64,000 nucleotides of DNA from the NCBI RefSeq assembly GCF_014066305.1, contig NW_023501044.1:1070001-1134000 (forward strand). The letters run 5' to 3'. Source of the stretch: Letharia columbiana. Its lineage: Eukaryota > Ascomycota > Lecanoromycetes > Lecanorales > Parmeliaceae. The notes under the pieces were generated by a model. It did not search any database. It saw only the letters and a program-made list of their open reading frames with translations, and was not told where the DNA came from. The position numbers and the translations under genes were made by a program. Positions 48,676 through 61,700 of this stretch are shown one piece after another. Every line of letters starts with the position of its first letter. The first letter of the stretch is position 1.

Positions 48676-49353
48676 CGCATCTGCAAATCTAAAAAGTTCC
48701 TGCAAAATTTGAAATTGCTGATCGCGCGTTTGTCGCGGAAATTACAAAATCCGCCGGATTAGTAAATCTGATTTAAATCCGCCTAAATTCCGCCCAATCA
48801 GTAACTATAGTCTACTTTTCACACGCTGTCTGTCGGTTTAGTAAATCTGATTAGAATCTGTCTAAATTCCGCCGGTTTAGTAACTATCCTAATCTTTTTA
48901 TTAGTTCTATCAGTTTAGTAGCAATACGCACAAAAAAGAAAAGTTCTAATAATCGACGTTACAACGGTAAGGTTCTACGACGACAGTATCAACGTCAACT
49001 CAAATTTGATTACAGAATTGAATGATTTAATAAAATTAGTCGCGTGGGTAATACTCTAATATAGCGTACAATAATACGTATGTTGTTGATAATATATATT
49101 GATATCATATATATATAGAATAGTACTTAGAGTGTATTAGAGTGCATTACGCAAAATTTTTGAAGTTGCTAAAAATTTTTAAAGTTGCTAAACTAATAGA
49201 ACTGGCGGAAAGAGTTAGAATAGTTATTAAATCGGCGGAAAGGGTTAGATATAAGCAAAGTCTGCTAAATAGGCTAAATCGTACTAAATCGTGCTTATGG
49301 TGCGGACCCGGCGGAAATCGTGCGGAAAGGAACTTTTCAGATTTGCAGATGCG
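48676..49353. mobile_element. M1: 678-bp element with 25-bp terminal inverted repeats, little mutated
   Basis: The left terminus CGCATCTGCAAATCTAAAA plus GTTCCT (48676-48700) is matched by its reverse complement at 49329-49353 with one mismatch. Inside are repeated blocks of the type TTAGTAAATCTGATT...TAAATTCCGCC and, near the right end, GGCGGAAA motifs in the opposite sense. TG, CA and GG are retained, so it arrived after most RIP or escaped it. A 79-codon frame at 49142-49381 crosses the terminus and is not credible as a gene. This is a MITE-like non-autonomous element. No target duplication was identified. Confidence 0.75.
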
Positions 49354-52199
49354 ATCTCTTCTTCGAAGATTACTTAATTAGAGAAATCTCTTATCTACTC
49401 TCTTTTCTAAAATTATAATTTTAGATTTACGAGTGCTTTAGTAAGAGTAATTACTATCTTTATATGAGAAGTTCGTTATTATATAAATAGTAATTACTTT
49501 CTTATCTAGTAAGTTAGAATAACTCGCCTTAAGTCTAAGAATATCATTATTTTTAAGAATTTAAATTTTAACTTGAGAGGTTATATAGACGTCTCTCTAG
49601 AGTCGTTATCTTCTTCTTTTCTTAAAGTAATCTAGTCTTCTCGCCTTAATAATAGAACTTCTTTTTTAAGCTCGATAAAGATAAAGAAAGAAGATTTACT
49701 AGTCTTTTTTTATTATTACCTATAATACTTATATAAAAAAATTAATCTCTTTATCGATCTTAATTTTTATCTTTCTTTTTATTACTTTCGAATTCTATAT
49801 CGAAAATAAACTTAACTCTAAGAAAATTAAATATATTAGATCTCTAAGATCTCTATATAACTATAAACTTAATAAATAAAATTCTCTTTTTATTAGATTA
49901 AGCTATATTCGATAAGATATCGAGAAATAATAATAAAGAATATTAAAACTTTATAAGTATAGGATTTTCTAATAATAAACTTAATAGACTAGCTTTTAAT
50001 TTGCTAAAATCTTTTAATTTAGAAAATATCGCTTCGAGATCTAATTCTAGCGAAAATTAGTTTTTATAAGATTAAGAGAGTTTTTAATAAATATCGTCTT
50101 TATCTATAAAAGTAGATTTAATAATATAATAGATTATACTATAAGTTATATAAATAACTATAAAAAATTTATAATTTATATTTAATATTATAGATTTAAT
50201 AGACTTATAGAGTCTTCTAAGATCTTTTAGATAAGTTACTTCGAAAAGATCTAGTAGTAATTTCTATATCTTCGATCTAGAATTCTTTTATCTAGATCTT
50301 AAAGAATTATATAATATTAATAATATTATTTTTAGTAGTAAAGAAATTATATATTGAGAAGTATATTCTTTCTATTAATATATAGAAGACTACGCCGTAA
50401 TTAAAAAAGAGAATATTATATATATAAATCTCTTAACTTATTTTCGAGAAGCTACCTTATTCTAATAATTAAATATTTTATTCTAAAATGAGAAAGATAT
50501 AATAATATAACTTTAAATAGAATTAAGAAGAACGCTTACTAGACTATAGAATCGTTTTAAGATATTTATATTCTTAATTCTAAATTAACTTATAAGATAA
50601 ATTTATACTTTTAATAATATTAATAGTAGATATAATTCTATAAGCTACGTATAGAGCGTCTTTAAGTATATCGTATAAGTAGAAATCTTTAAAAAGTACG
50701 CTTAAGCTACTTAGATGTAAAATTACTTAAAAGTTAAATTATAAGCTACTAAATCTCCTCTAACTTTTTAAATTACGCTTTATAAATTTATAAAGAAATT
50801 TAATAATAGAAAGAAGCTATAGTATCGTCTTAACTAGTAAAAGAAATTATAATATAAAAATATATAAAAAAAAGTTCGAGATCGAGATCGAGAGAGAGAT
50901 CGAGATTAAGATTATAAATAACGATTTAATAAAGATAAATCTTTATCTAAAAAATAATAAAATAGATTTCAGAAAGCTTAAAAGCGACTATTTCTTTCTT
51001 CTCGCCCTTTTATAATAGATTTATAATAGATTTATAGGTCTATAATACTTATTCTTATTAGTTAAGACTATTATATTTAAACTATAAATATTAGTAATAA
51101 CTAAATTTCCCTATATATTTCTCTTATACTTTTTAAATTTATATATCTTACTAGTAGAATTAAGGCGATTAAGTATCTTTTTATATATAGTCGCTCGAAT
51201 AGTAATTCTTATAGACTTTATTTTAGACTTAGACTTAGGCTCTAATTACGACTCTAGAAAATTAAGCTTTAAAAAACGCCCTATCGACTTCTAAGCAGCC
51301 TACTTATAATTTTAGTTAGAAACGCCTAGTCAAATTAGTTATAGTATTCGAATTAAACGAATTATTAGAATTATAGTAGATATTTATTCTACTTAGCTAG
51401 ATAATATAGCGATAACTAAAAATATAGTAATTAGAGATTTATGGAAATATCTATATCTTAATTTCTTTAGAAAGTATACTTTTATAACCTTAGAAATAAG
51501 AGCTTTATTTCTAAAGGCTATTATAAAGACTATAATTTCATATACTTATAGAATTCTTCGATATATTATATGGGTAATAATGATCATTTTTATAATACGT
51601 ACGAGAATAAGACTTTAGAAGATAAGAAATTCGATTATAAGGACGAGGAAGTCGATATCGAGTTTATCTCGATTACTTATTATATTATTATAAGTAAGAT
51701 AAAAAATTCGTTAATTTACTAAAAATATTAAAAGAAGTTTTCGTCTAATAATTAGTTATATATTTATCTTAAGAAGAAATCTTATTATCGAATAACCTCT
51801 TCAAAGAACACTAGAAAGATTCTTAGAGAGAAGAATCTTATACTCGACTTACCACTAGAGAAGTTAATAAAGATCTTTAAAAAAATGCTATTAGAAAAGA
51901 TGTCTATTTCTAAGAAACTCGAGTTAATTAAGTTTATAATACCCGCGAATTCGAATAATAAAATAACCTTTCAATTATAGTATTATCTTATCGAATTATT
52001 TAGCCTTTCTTTAAAAGCTTCGTCGAAATTATAATATCTAAATATCGGATATTTAATAAGTATAGAGGATCGAGTTTTCTTAAAGAGACTAGTATCTTCT
52101 TTCTCTATTAAGAAGTATATAGCTTCGATTACCTTACGTAGAATTAGTTTAAATTAATATTTTATTAATAAATAGATTATTCTTTCTTTCTTTATAAAA
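49354..52199 (+). other. RIP-degraded DNA upstream of the gypsy pol relic
   Basis: 2.8 kb, AT-saturated. From its position it may hold the 5' LTR, leader and gag of the retroelement, but I could not confirm a zinc-knuckle or LTR. The patch 51290-51330 (CCTATCGACTTCTAAGCAGC) is less altered. Confidence 0.45.
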
Positions 52200-54370
52200 G
52201 ATAAAATTTTAAAAGAAAAGTCTATTATAATTAAGTTTATTCGAGATATATATATCGTAAATAATCTTAAAGTAAATTTTTTAATAGAAATAGATATACT
52301 TAATTTAGAAGAAGTAGTAATCGATCTTCTATAGAAGAAAGTAATTCTTACTAAGTATAGAAATATCGCTATATCGATATAAGCTACTGCTAGAGATAAT
52401 GTAAGAATTTAATAAATCGTAAGATCGAAACGATATTAAGTTATTCCTTTAAAATCTATTAAATTTATTACTATATCTTTGCGAGATAAGAATTCACTTT
52501 TTAATTAGAATTTTCTTTTCGAATTAGAGATAAACGAAATTTATATATATCTTATAAACGTAAAATTTAATTTTATTTCTATTCGAAATAATAGCTTTAC
52601 TTTATTTATAATATCTTATTATTATAGAATCGACTTCGTAATTAAATACGAAGCTAAAGAAGATTACTCGATTTAAATAAAGAATTACTCTTTAGTAATT
52701 AAGGTATCTAAAGATAAAAAGCCTATACTCGAGAAATTTATTAATCTTATTATATTAAAGTCAGCTATTAAGAAGATAATTATAGATCTTATTTTAGAAA
52801 TATAACTATCTAATAGAATTACTATCTATAAAAAATAGAAATATATCGATATAATACGAAGTATCTTAGAAGAAAACCCTTATATTTAAGAAGATTCTAA
52901 TGATATTATTAATCTCTCTAAAGCGGAGTAGTTATAGATATTAATTATTATAAACTAGTAATCTTTCTTAATAAAGTTAGAGAATAAGATTTATTCTCTA
53001 ACTTTAGAAGGCTATAAGCTTATTAATAAAAAGTTTGATAAAATATATATATAAGATAAGATAAGCTAATCTAAGGAATTAACTTCTTTCGCTTTCTCTA
53101 TTTTCGTAGTTTATAAGATAATTTACGTTAGGTCTAAGAAAATATCTAAGTAAAAGAAAAGAGTTATTATTAATATTAGAGACCTTAATAAGATTATAAT
53201 TTTTAATAATTATTCTCTTTCTCTATAGAATAATATAGTTATAATTATTTAAGAATATATTTTTATTAGTATAGTTAATTATAGTAAATAATTTTATCTT
53301 TTTTTAATAAAAAAAGATTATCGATAACGATTTACTATAATATCTTATTAAGGATTAAAATATTTTAATATAATAATAATAGATTTTAAGAACTTAGTAT
53401 CTTAAATTTAGAGGAAAATAAATAACTTTCTTTATTTATATTATTATTTTACTAGATACTATATAGATAATATTATTATCTTTTCTTAAAGCGTAGAAGA
53501 TTATTTTAAGTACTTAAAAACGATCTTTCGCCTCTTCGCGAAATTTAAAATTATTTTTAAATTTAAGAAATTCTATCTTAAATATCTATTAGTTACGCTT
53601 CTAGAATAGAAGATAAATAAGTTTAATCTTATTATTATTAAGGAAAGAGTTATAGCGATTAAAAAAATATAATTTCTCGCTACTTTAGAAATACTCGAAA
53701 TCTATATAGAAATAATAAATTAACTACGAAGAAACGTTAGATACTTTACTTAGATTTCTAAGCTACTATAATACTTAAAAATAGAACTCTTAAAGCGATC
53801 TCTAGTCTCGGACGATTATCTTTATAGAAATTTCTCGAAGACTATAAAGATAACCCCTATCGAAGAAGAAGTAAAGATTTTTTATATTTTATAATAAGTA
53901 TTAACTACGAAAATTTATCTATATCATTATAACGCTAGTTATTAACTTTACGTTAATCTCGATAAATCTAAAAAATATAATTTTAGAGTTATAGTATATT
54001 ATATAGTAAATAATTCTTAAGAAAATTCTTTTCTTAAGACGAATATTTAACTTATTATATTTTTATTTAAGCTCTTAAACGCTATAGAGTTACGTTACTA
54101 GTCGATAGAACTAAAAGTAATTATCTTAATTTAGACTTTAAAAAAGATTTCTTATATACTTAGCTAAAGAACGGGAAAGAAGATTATTATTTTTATTAAT
54201 TACTCTACTACTATCGATATTACTTATTAAATTATACTTTCTTCTTTATTCTCTAATTAAATAAATTTACGACTTATATATATTTTATAATATATCTTTT
54301 AATTTAATCTAGATGTTTAATAGAGACCTAGTAAATAAAATATAATTCTCGACGCTTTATTTAGATTGCT
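52200..54370 (+). pseudogene. Ty3/gypsy retrotransposon pol relic (protease, RT, RNase H)
   Basis: Reading through stops in one plus-strand frame gives the fungal Ty3/gypsy order. A retropepsin-like segment NNLKVNFLIEIDIL is at ~52258-52300. The RT entry SKELTSFAFSIFVVYK leads to RVIINIRDLNKI (~53158-53193; family VVDIRxLNKI). The catalytic box is YYIDNIIIFS (~53455-53486; family YVDDIVIFS). RNase H begins LLNAIELRY (~54072-54098) and ends NIILDALFRLL (~54340-54370; family NIVPDALSRL). The second catalytic Asp of the RT box is Asn (GAT to AAT), a RIP-type change. Many stops match Trp/Gln codons. The reading frame meets M2 at ~54371, and no integrase was found beyond it. It is long dead. Confidence 0.85.
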
Positions 54371-54700
54371 TTCATCTGCAAATCTAAAAAGTTTCTATAA
54401 AATTTGAAATTGCTAATCGCGCGTTGGTCGCGGAAATTACAAAATTCGTCGAATTAGTAAATCTAATTAAAATTCGTCTAAATTCCGCCTAATTAGTAAC
54501 TATAGTCTACTTTTCACACGCTATCCGCTAGTTTAGTAATTACTATTTACTATTAGAATACTATCCGCCGATTTAGTAATTACTATATACTATTTAAATA
54601 ATATTTATTAATTTAATAATTACTATATACTATTCGAATAATATCTATTAGTTTAATAATTATTATATACTATTCGAATAATTTTTTCAGAAATAGTAAT
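54371..54700. mobile_element. M2: RIP-mutated relative of M1 inserted in the gypsy relic
   Basis: It starts CATCTGCAAATCTAAAAAG and follows M1 through TGCTAATCGCGCG, TCGCGGAAATTACAAAAT and TAACTATAGTCTACTTTTCA (54371-54530). It then carries about four tandem ~40-bp units (TTTAGTAATTACTATATACT..., 54530-54680) not seen in this form in M1. A clear right terminus is not visible. Confidence 0.65.
54530..54680. repeat. ~40-bp tandem repeat, about 4 units
   Basis: Units follow the pattern GTTTAGTAATTACTATATAC then TATTCGAATAATATCTATTA, progressively more AT-rich. They lie inside M2. Confidence 0.75.
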
Positions 54701-57700
54701 CGCCTTATATTAATATTTTATTATTTCTATAGTTCGCGATATCGACTTAACTCTATAAGTCGAATTCGACTCGACTTAGTTATATTATAAGCTCGATTCG
54801 ACTCGACTTAATAATACTATCGTTAGATATTAAGTTTATATATATAAATTTATATTACTATATTAAGTAATCTATCTTCTCTATTAAAGATAAGAATATT
54901 ATTATTTATAATATATCTTATAAGCGTTAATTATTTAAGAAGGAAAACCGTCGCTAGTACGCTCTTCTATCGCTATAACCGCGTTAAAGTTAATATAATA
55001 TATATAAAGATCGATAATATATATTTATATCTTTATTACCCGACCTTAACTCTACTAACCTCTTCTCTTAATATCTAAATTTCTTCGAGATTTATATATA
55101 TTAATACTCGTTAAAGTATTAGATATCTTTCTTATAAAATTGAAACTCGACTTTCTTAAATTAGAAGTTTCGATTTTTAGATAATTATATATATAAGAAT
55201 ATAGCGAGTAGTAATATATATAGATCTCCTCTCATAATATCTTACGTTAAGACTTTCTTCTAATTTATTATATTTTTAAAATAATGTATCTCGATTTTAA
55301 TATTATCGTATAGACTATTAATAACTCTCGTCATCTTATACTCTCTATAATAGCTTACGTTAAGACTTTCTTCTAATTTATTATATTTTTAAGATAATAT
55401 ATCTTAGTTCTAGTATTATTATATAAACTATTAATAACTTAAAGAAATTTTAAATAATAGCCCTTATTATAGGCGATAGCGTTCTTTAAATTATAAGAAG
55501 TCGCGAATTAATTTAATAGTAGTCTTCGGCGTCGAAATACTTAGTTAAATACTTTCTAAAGCGTATTAATATCTCTCTAATTAGAGAAAAGCTTACTCTT
55601 TCTTCTCTTTCTAATTATAATATCTACGTATATATTCTATAATTATAAAACCTCTTTTCGCTTAATGAACTCTAAAGATAGTTCGAAAGTTATTCGAGTT
55701 AAGAAGAGTATTTGAGTTAAAGAAGAGTATTCGAGTTAAAAAAGATATTCGAGTTAAGAAGAATAACTAGAATCGATTTTACTCGTTATATATTTAATTT
55801 TATTTCTAATATTCTAAAATTTAGATTCTCGATATCTCTATTATCTTATAGTATAGCGTATATTAATCTCCTTTATTACTCTATAGCTCTTATTTAGAAA
55901 ATTCGAATTATAGATATTATTATATTAATTAAAATCGATAAAGCTATTAATATAATAAAATTTCTTATCTTTTATCGACGCGAGTATAATATATATATTT
56001 CTCTCGATACTTACGAGGTTATAGAATTATTATTTTTTAAGAATTTTTAAATTCCGCGCTATTAATAACTGCGCTCTTTCTACTTCCACTATATTATAAT
56101 ATTTCTAAACTTATTTATTATATCGATACTTAAATATCTCTATAAAAACACTTTATAGATAAGTCGATCTTTATCTGAAATCTCTACGGGCTAGGTTTAT
56201 TACTTCTATTACAACTAATATTTTTCTTATTAATTTTCTTAAAAGAACTTTATTAATATTAAAGATTTACTAATTATATTCGTAGATTTAAGTATAATCT
56301 CTATACTATCTTTTTTGAAAGAATTAATCGATAGATCTATAGATGACGATATCTTTAGATAGACGAGCTATATCCAGAGAATCCTCTTCGAAAGTCTTTT
56401 AATATCGAATATTGAAATAAATGCGAATCGGATATTAATATACTTATTTATAGTTTATCTTATATATATTAATATTATTATCTCTCTTAGATAGATAATA
56501 TTTTCTTAATTTTATTTGATCTATTTAAATAAAGGCGATTAGAGCTTCGAGAAAAGTATTTAACTTTAATTATTTAATAACGGTCTCTGCTAATCGCCAA
56601 TAACGACTATTATAATAATTTATCTATCTTATAATATTACGCTTCTTATTATTCGTTTATTAACTCTAGATATAAAGATCTAAAGAAGTTTTTATCTTAA
56701 TCTTCTTCTTTTTTTTTTATAATCTCTTAATTATAGATAATAATACTTCTATATCTTAGTATTTAATAAGATTATATATCGTAATTATCTTTTAATATAT
56801 AATATTAAAAGTTCGCTTATTAAATTTACTCGATAGCGTATAATCTATTTAATATAGTTATTATACTTATTCGTTAGTTTATAATACTTTTTAAAGAATT
56901 TAATATACGTCTTTTCTCTCGTTTAAGTAGTTAATTTATCGAATAGATTAAATAATTATATTATTTCGAGTAAGTAACTAATGCTATAAAACTTTAAAAA
57001 CTTAAAATAATCTTTATTTATCGTTTTATCTAGAGGTCTATATACTTGAAAAATCTCTTTTAGTAGATTAATTTAGATTAGAGTCGCGAGTAGATATCGA
57101 ATAGTATTATTATTATAAGAATAATATCTTATTAATATAATAAGGTTAAGAATAGCGTGATCTATATATAGCGTATTTGAATTTAACTTAATTAAGATTG
57201 ATATAAAGGTGACTATTATCGTCCTCTATAGAGTTTGACTATTCTCTTCTATCTACTATATCTTCTTATTTAAAGATTTAATACGTCTTAGATTAATATA
57301 GCTAAGAATTATCTAAAAGCGAGTATTAAAAAACTTATTTATCTTATTCTCTATCTTTATAGCTCTAATATATTTAATTTATTATTTAAGTAAATAGTCT
57401 ATAAATCTCTTAATTATTAAGAAGTATAAGATATTAAAGTATTATAGTTAATATATATCGATAGCGAAGTAATTATTAATAAAAGAACGGCGGTTATAAA
57501 ATACTATATCCCGTAAGTATTTTAATATCTTTTTAATATACCTCTTTTATAGTTTTAGCTACTCGACTATATACTTAAGTATTCGCTTAAAATATAGAGT
57601 TAAAGAATATAATCGCTTTCTCTTTATAGATAAGATCGTATATATAGAATAATATCTATTACTTAAGATTAAAGTAACTATTATCTATTTTTTATAGTTT

Positions 57701-58319
57701 AATATTATAATAATTAGTATTAAATAATATCTTCGAGTTAGATTATTCGCGTATTATATATTAATACTATATTCGAAATATTCTTTAATTATTAAATATA
57801 CTTCGTTAGTAGATAATATACCGCGAGAGTATAAAAAGTTATTTTTAATTATTAAATTTAAGATATAGTAATAGATCTAAGCCTTAGCTTCTTTTTTCAT
57901 AATAATTAATATTATTTCTAAAATCGCTATATCTAGTCTACTATACGCGTATTACGTATCTTATTAAAGATTTTTAATCGTAATATAAATCGATTAAGTA
58001 TGTTAATTTTCATATATTTAAAAGAGATAAGTTTTATTTAATATTAAAATAATAGAAATGACGATAGAGTTATTAGATAGTTTATTCTACGTTTTCTACT
58101 ATTAATTCGCGATATATATCTCGCTATAGACTCTCGCTTTATTAGCGTTTCTTTAGCGTATAAATTAATAATATAAACTTATACTAAAAGATTTATATAT
58201 TAGAATATACTTTAATAATACTATTTTGTTATTTTTAATAATACTTATAATATCGAAGTAAATAACGTAATATATCTTCGACTCTAATTCAAATTTAAAG
58301 TTATAAATTTTAAAAGACT
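54701..58319. other. RIP-degraded DNA with two small tandem repeats
   Basis: 3.6 kb without genes. Repeats seen: an ~88-bp block repeated at 55240-55326 and 55352-55439 (CTTACGTTAAGACTTTCTTC ... ACTATTAATAACT), and an ~18-24-bp block (ATTCGAGTTAAGAAGAGTA) about four times at 55692-55765. A double CGAMTTCGACTCGACTTA motif occurs at 54760-54808. No integrase or other domain was recognised. Confidence 0.55.
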
Positions 58320-58700
58320 AGCTAATTTAGCCGCCGTCGATGCTATCGCCATATATATTCTATATTTTATATCTTAATAATTTCGCGTTATTAAAGCTAT
58401 AGTCGTCTCGAAATCGCTATAAATAAACGTCGCGAAAGAACTTATTAATATTATTATCGGAGAGTTCTAATTTAAAAAACTATAGCGCCAGCGCATAATC
58501 TTCCCGAGATTTAAATGAATTTTAAAAATTGTTTATATCGGATATCGACTTGATATTCGATCTAGTTTAATAATTGAATATCGATTTTATTTAACTAAGA
58601 GGCTTCGATTTAAATTATAGTTTTATCGGTCTCTTAGCGCTTTACTCTTTCGAATACGATTCTATAGAGTTAACTATTAAAGACGAAATTGTAGTATTAT
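58320..58700. other. Patch of weaker mutation, unidentified
   Basis: Sequence such as TTTAGCCGCCGTCGATGCTA and CGCCAGCGCATAATCTTCCC keeps more C, G, CA and TG than its surroundings. It includes GGATATCGACTTGATATTCG and a partial dyad with AATTGAATATCGA. No open frame or known family was recognised. Confidence 0.4.
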
Positions 58701-61700
58701 AACTTAAATCTATTATAGAGATAAGAGGTACTATTATCTTATTATTTAGATTTATTATTTATATCGCGTTTATTCTCTCTTTCTCTATCTTCTACTTATT
58801 TAATTACTACTATAATATCGAATTCGTAATTATATTATCTTTGAGTAAATATATATCTTCTTCTCTTATGGTAATTAGAGCTATTAGATTATTAATGCTA
58901 TTAACTATATCGCGATTTGTGATATCGAAAGACGCGTATAAAAGGATTAATTTTCGCTTTCTATAACCTCGTAGGTGTCTGATAAATTTACTATTATTTT
59001 TATATTATTTTTTATAGAAGCGATATACTCGATATATATTCTCTTATTTATTATTAATTAATTATAAGATATACGTTCTTTAATAATTAATAACGTATTA
59101 ACGTTTTAGTGAACGTATACTACTACTCTAGTCTTACTTATCGCGAAGTCTAATTTTAACTTTATATTCTTTATAGTTATATAAAAGATATTTATAAATT
59201 TATATATAAAAAATATCTTATATTAATAGATATTTATAAAAAGAAAGAGTTTATAACGAGCTATCTAGGGGAGAGATACTTTTATTACTTTTAAACGTTT
59301 CTTCGTATTTAATACATATATAGTTAAAGCGCTTTTATATATATAAAACTACGTTTATATATTTACTTTAAAATAATAAAGTTATCTATAGAGTATATAA
59401 TTTAGAGATATATATTTTATATAAAAGAAATTAATTTTACTTTAATTTAAATCGTTTAATTTAGATAGTAATACCTCTAAAAATAATCTTAAGTATTATA
59501 AAAGAAATATATTAGATTTATTTATCGTTATCTATAATATATAATTATTTTATTATATTTAGTTAGCTAATATATCTTTATATTAAAATAAAAGTCTTTT
59601 AGATATAAACGATCGAAGTCGAATAAACTATTAAGAGTTATATATATTCGAAGAGAAGATAATCTAATTAATCGATTTTTATAGATATAAAGAAAAAGAA
59701 GATTAGTATATCTATTAAAAAAGGAACTCGACTATCTATTAATTAGTTAAAGAGTAAATAAAAATTATATAGATATAGTATTTATTAGCCGCTATATCTT
59801 ACTATTATCTCTTATATTAAAGAGTTAAAATAAGTATTAATTTTCGAAATACTAATTATCGAAGTAATTATTACCGCTTAAACTCTTATCGAAGATTATT
59901 AATTTTAAAATTGCTAGTAGAGAATAGATCTTAGAAAATTTATATTATTATTAAATAAATTTATATTTCTAGTAGATATAATAGCGAAATTCGTACTTCT
60001 ATTATCGATATATGCGTTACTAATTTTAACGCTAGCTAAAACTTCTATTAAAGTTTTTATTAATAATTAATTAAAGTTAATCGAAGATATAATATACTAA
60101 TATTTAATTAAGGTTATCGAGATAGCTATTAATAAAGTTAATATTAATTAAAATCTATTTATAATTAGTTAAAGTTAATTAAAGATGCGATATATATTTC
60201 GAAAAATAATATTGAATATCCGACTCGAACTCTATAGTCTTATTTAAATTTCTTTTATCTTATATCTCACTTAATCTAATACGCATTTTCTTATTATTAT
60301 ATTATATATATTATTATATTAATATCTATATTTTCTTTAAACGATATACTTATAATAATAGCGTCTATCGAAATTGATTTTTATCTTAAAATCGACGTTG
60401 CTAAGTTAGACGTTATTATAAACTAAGATAATATTTATAAAGAACTTCGATTTTTAGAGCCTATATTTAAAGCGGTAAAAGAGAAATTCTCGCGTTAACT
60501 AAAATATAAAGATCTTTAAAAAAAGTCTATAAGATTATATAAGAGAAAGATTAATATTATCGTAAGCGAGACTATTTAATTACTATCTATTTCTAATTAT
60601 ATAATTATATAAGACTTTAGCTTTCTTCTTAAATTTTTATATAAATTAATCTTATTAATTAATAAGACGTCTACGAAGTAAGAGAAGCGATTATTTAAGA
60701 GGGAATTAATGAAAACGTAAAAAGACGGATATACGAAGATCTAGAAGCTTTTAACGATTAAGAGATTAGTAAATTTCTATTAATTTAGTAGATTATTAAT
60801 CGAAAACCCCTCTAGTATTAACTTTCTTTAACTTATTATTACTAATAATCTAAACGAGTATAAGTTTATCTCTATTTAGAAGTTAATAGATAATTTAATA
60901 ATAATCTCTTAATTCTAGAAGTAACTTAATCTTAAAGCTCTTATTACTTATCTTTAATCGAAATAATTCTAAGACGATATCGACGAAAATTCTATAATAC
61001 TATCTTATCTAATTTATAGAGTAAATAATATAAGCTTAATTATAAATAATAATAATAATTTATAAGAGATATATAAGTATTAAGAGCGAGTATATATATT
61101 CGAATAGCGAATATTCTTATAGCGCGTAATTAAAGGTTTATTAATCTCGCTTCTCTATATTAATAATAAGTATTAATATTAATTCTAGCTTTAATCGAGA
61201 CGTTAGATATCGAAGCTAGTGTCTTTAAAACTTCGCGAGACTTATTAATATACTTATATTCTTAATCTTAATAGCCCTCTAAGATATTTAAGCGTTTAAT
61301 TTTTTCTTCTATTAAGCTAAAGTAAATCTTAAAGTTTTTAATCTCTTTTAATCTTTATAATACTCTACCTTAACTTAATTCTATCGAAATTTTACTTTCT
61401 CTTTATTCTATTATTACTCGGCCTTTAATTTTATTATCTAATTTACTTAATATCTATAAAGAAAATAAGATAAATTTTCGACTTATTAATATTAGCTCGA
61501 ATAAGAATAACTCTTAATTATAAATTTATCGCTATTTTTTATAAAAGAAGTCTATTAATAATTTAATAGATAACGTTATTATACTTAAAACTTATAAGAG
61601 TAATAACGCGCTCTTATTATAGAAGGGAAAGCGTTTAATAATAAAAGATACTATATTAATAAAGCTCTTAATTAAATAAGATTATACTTTTCGATTAATT

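Noticed and set aside
49142..49381. 79-codon frame MHYAKFLKLLKIFKVAK...
   Set aside because: It runs through the right inverted terminus of M1 into flanking DNA, and its composition reflects element repeats. Not credible as a gene.
55692..55765. Short repeats considered as a CRISPR array
   Set aside because: The genome is eukaryotic, units are directly adjacent without unique spacers, and only about four copies exist.
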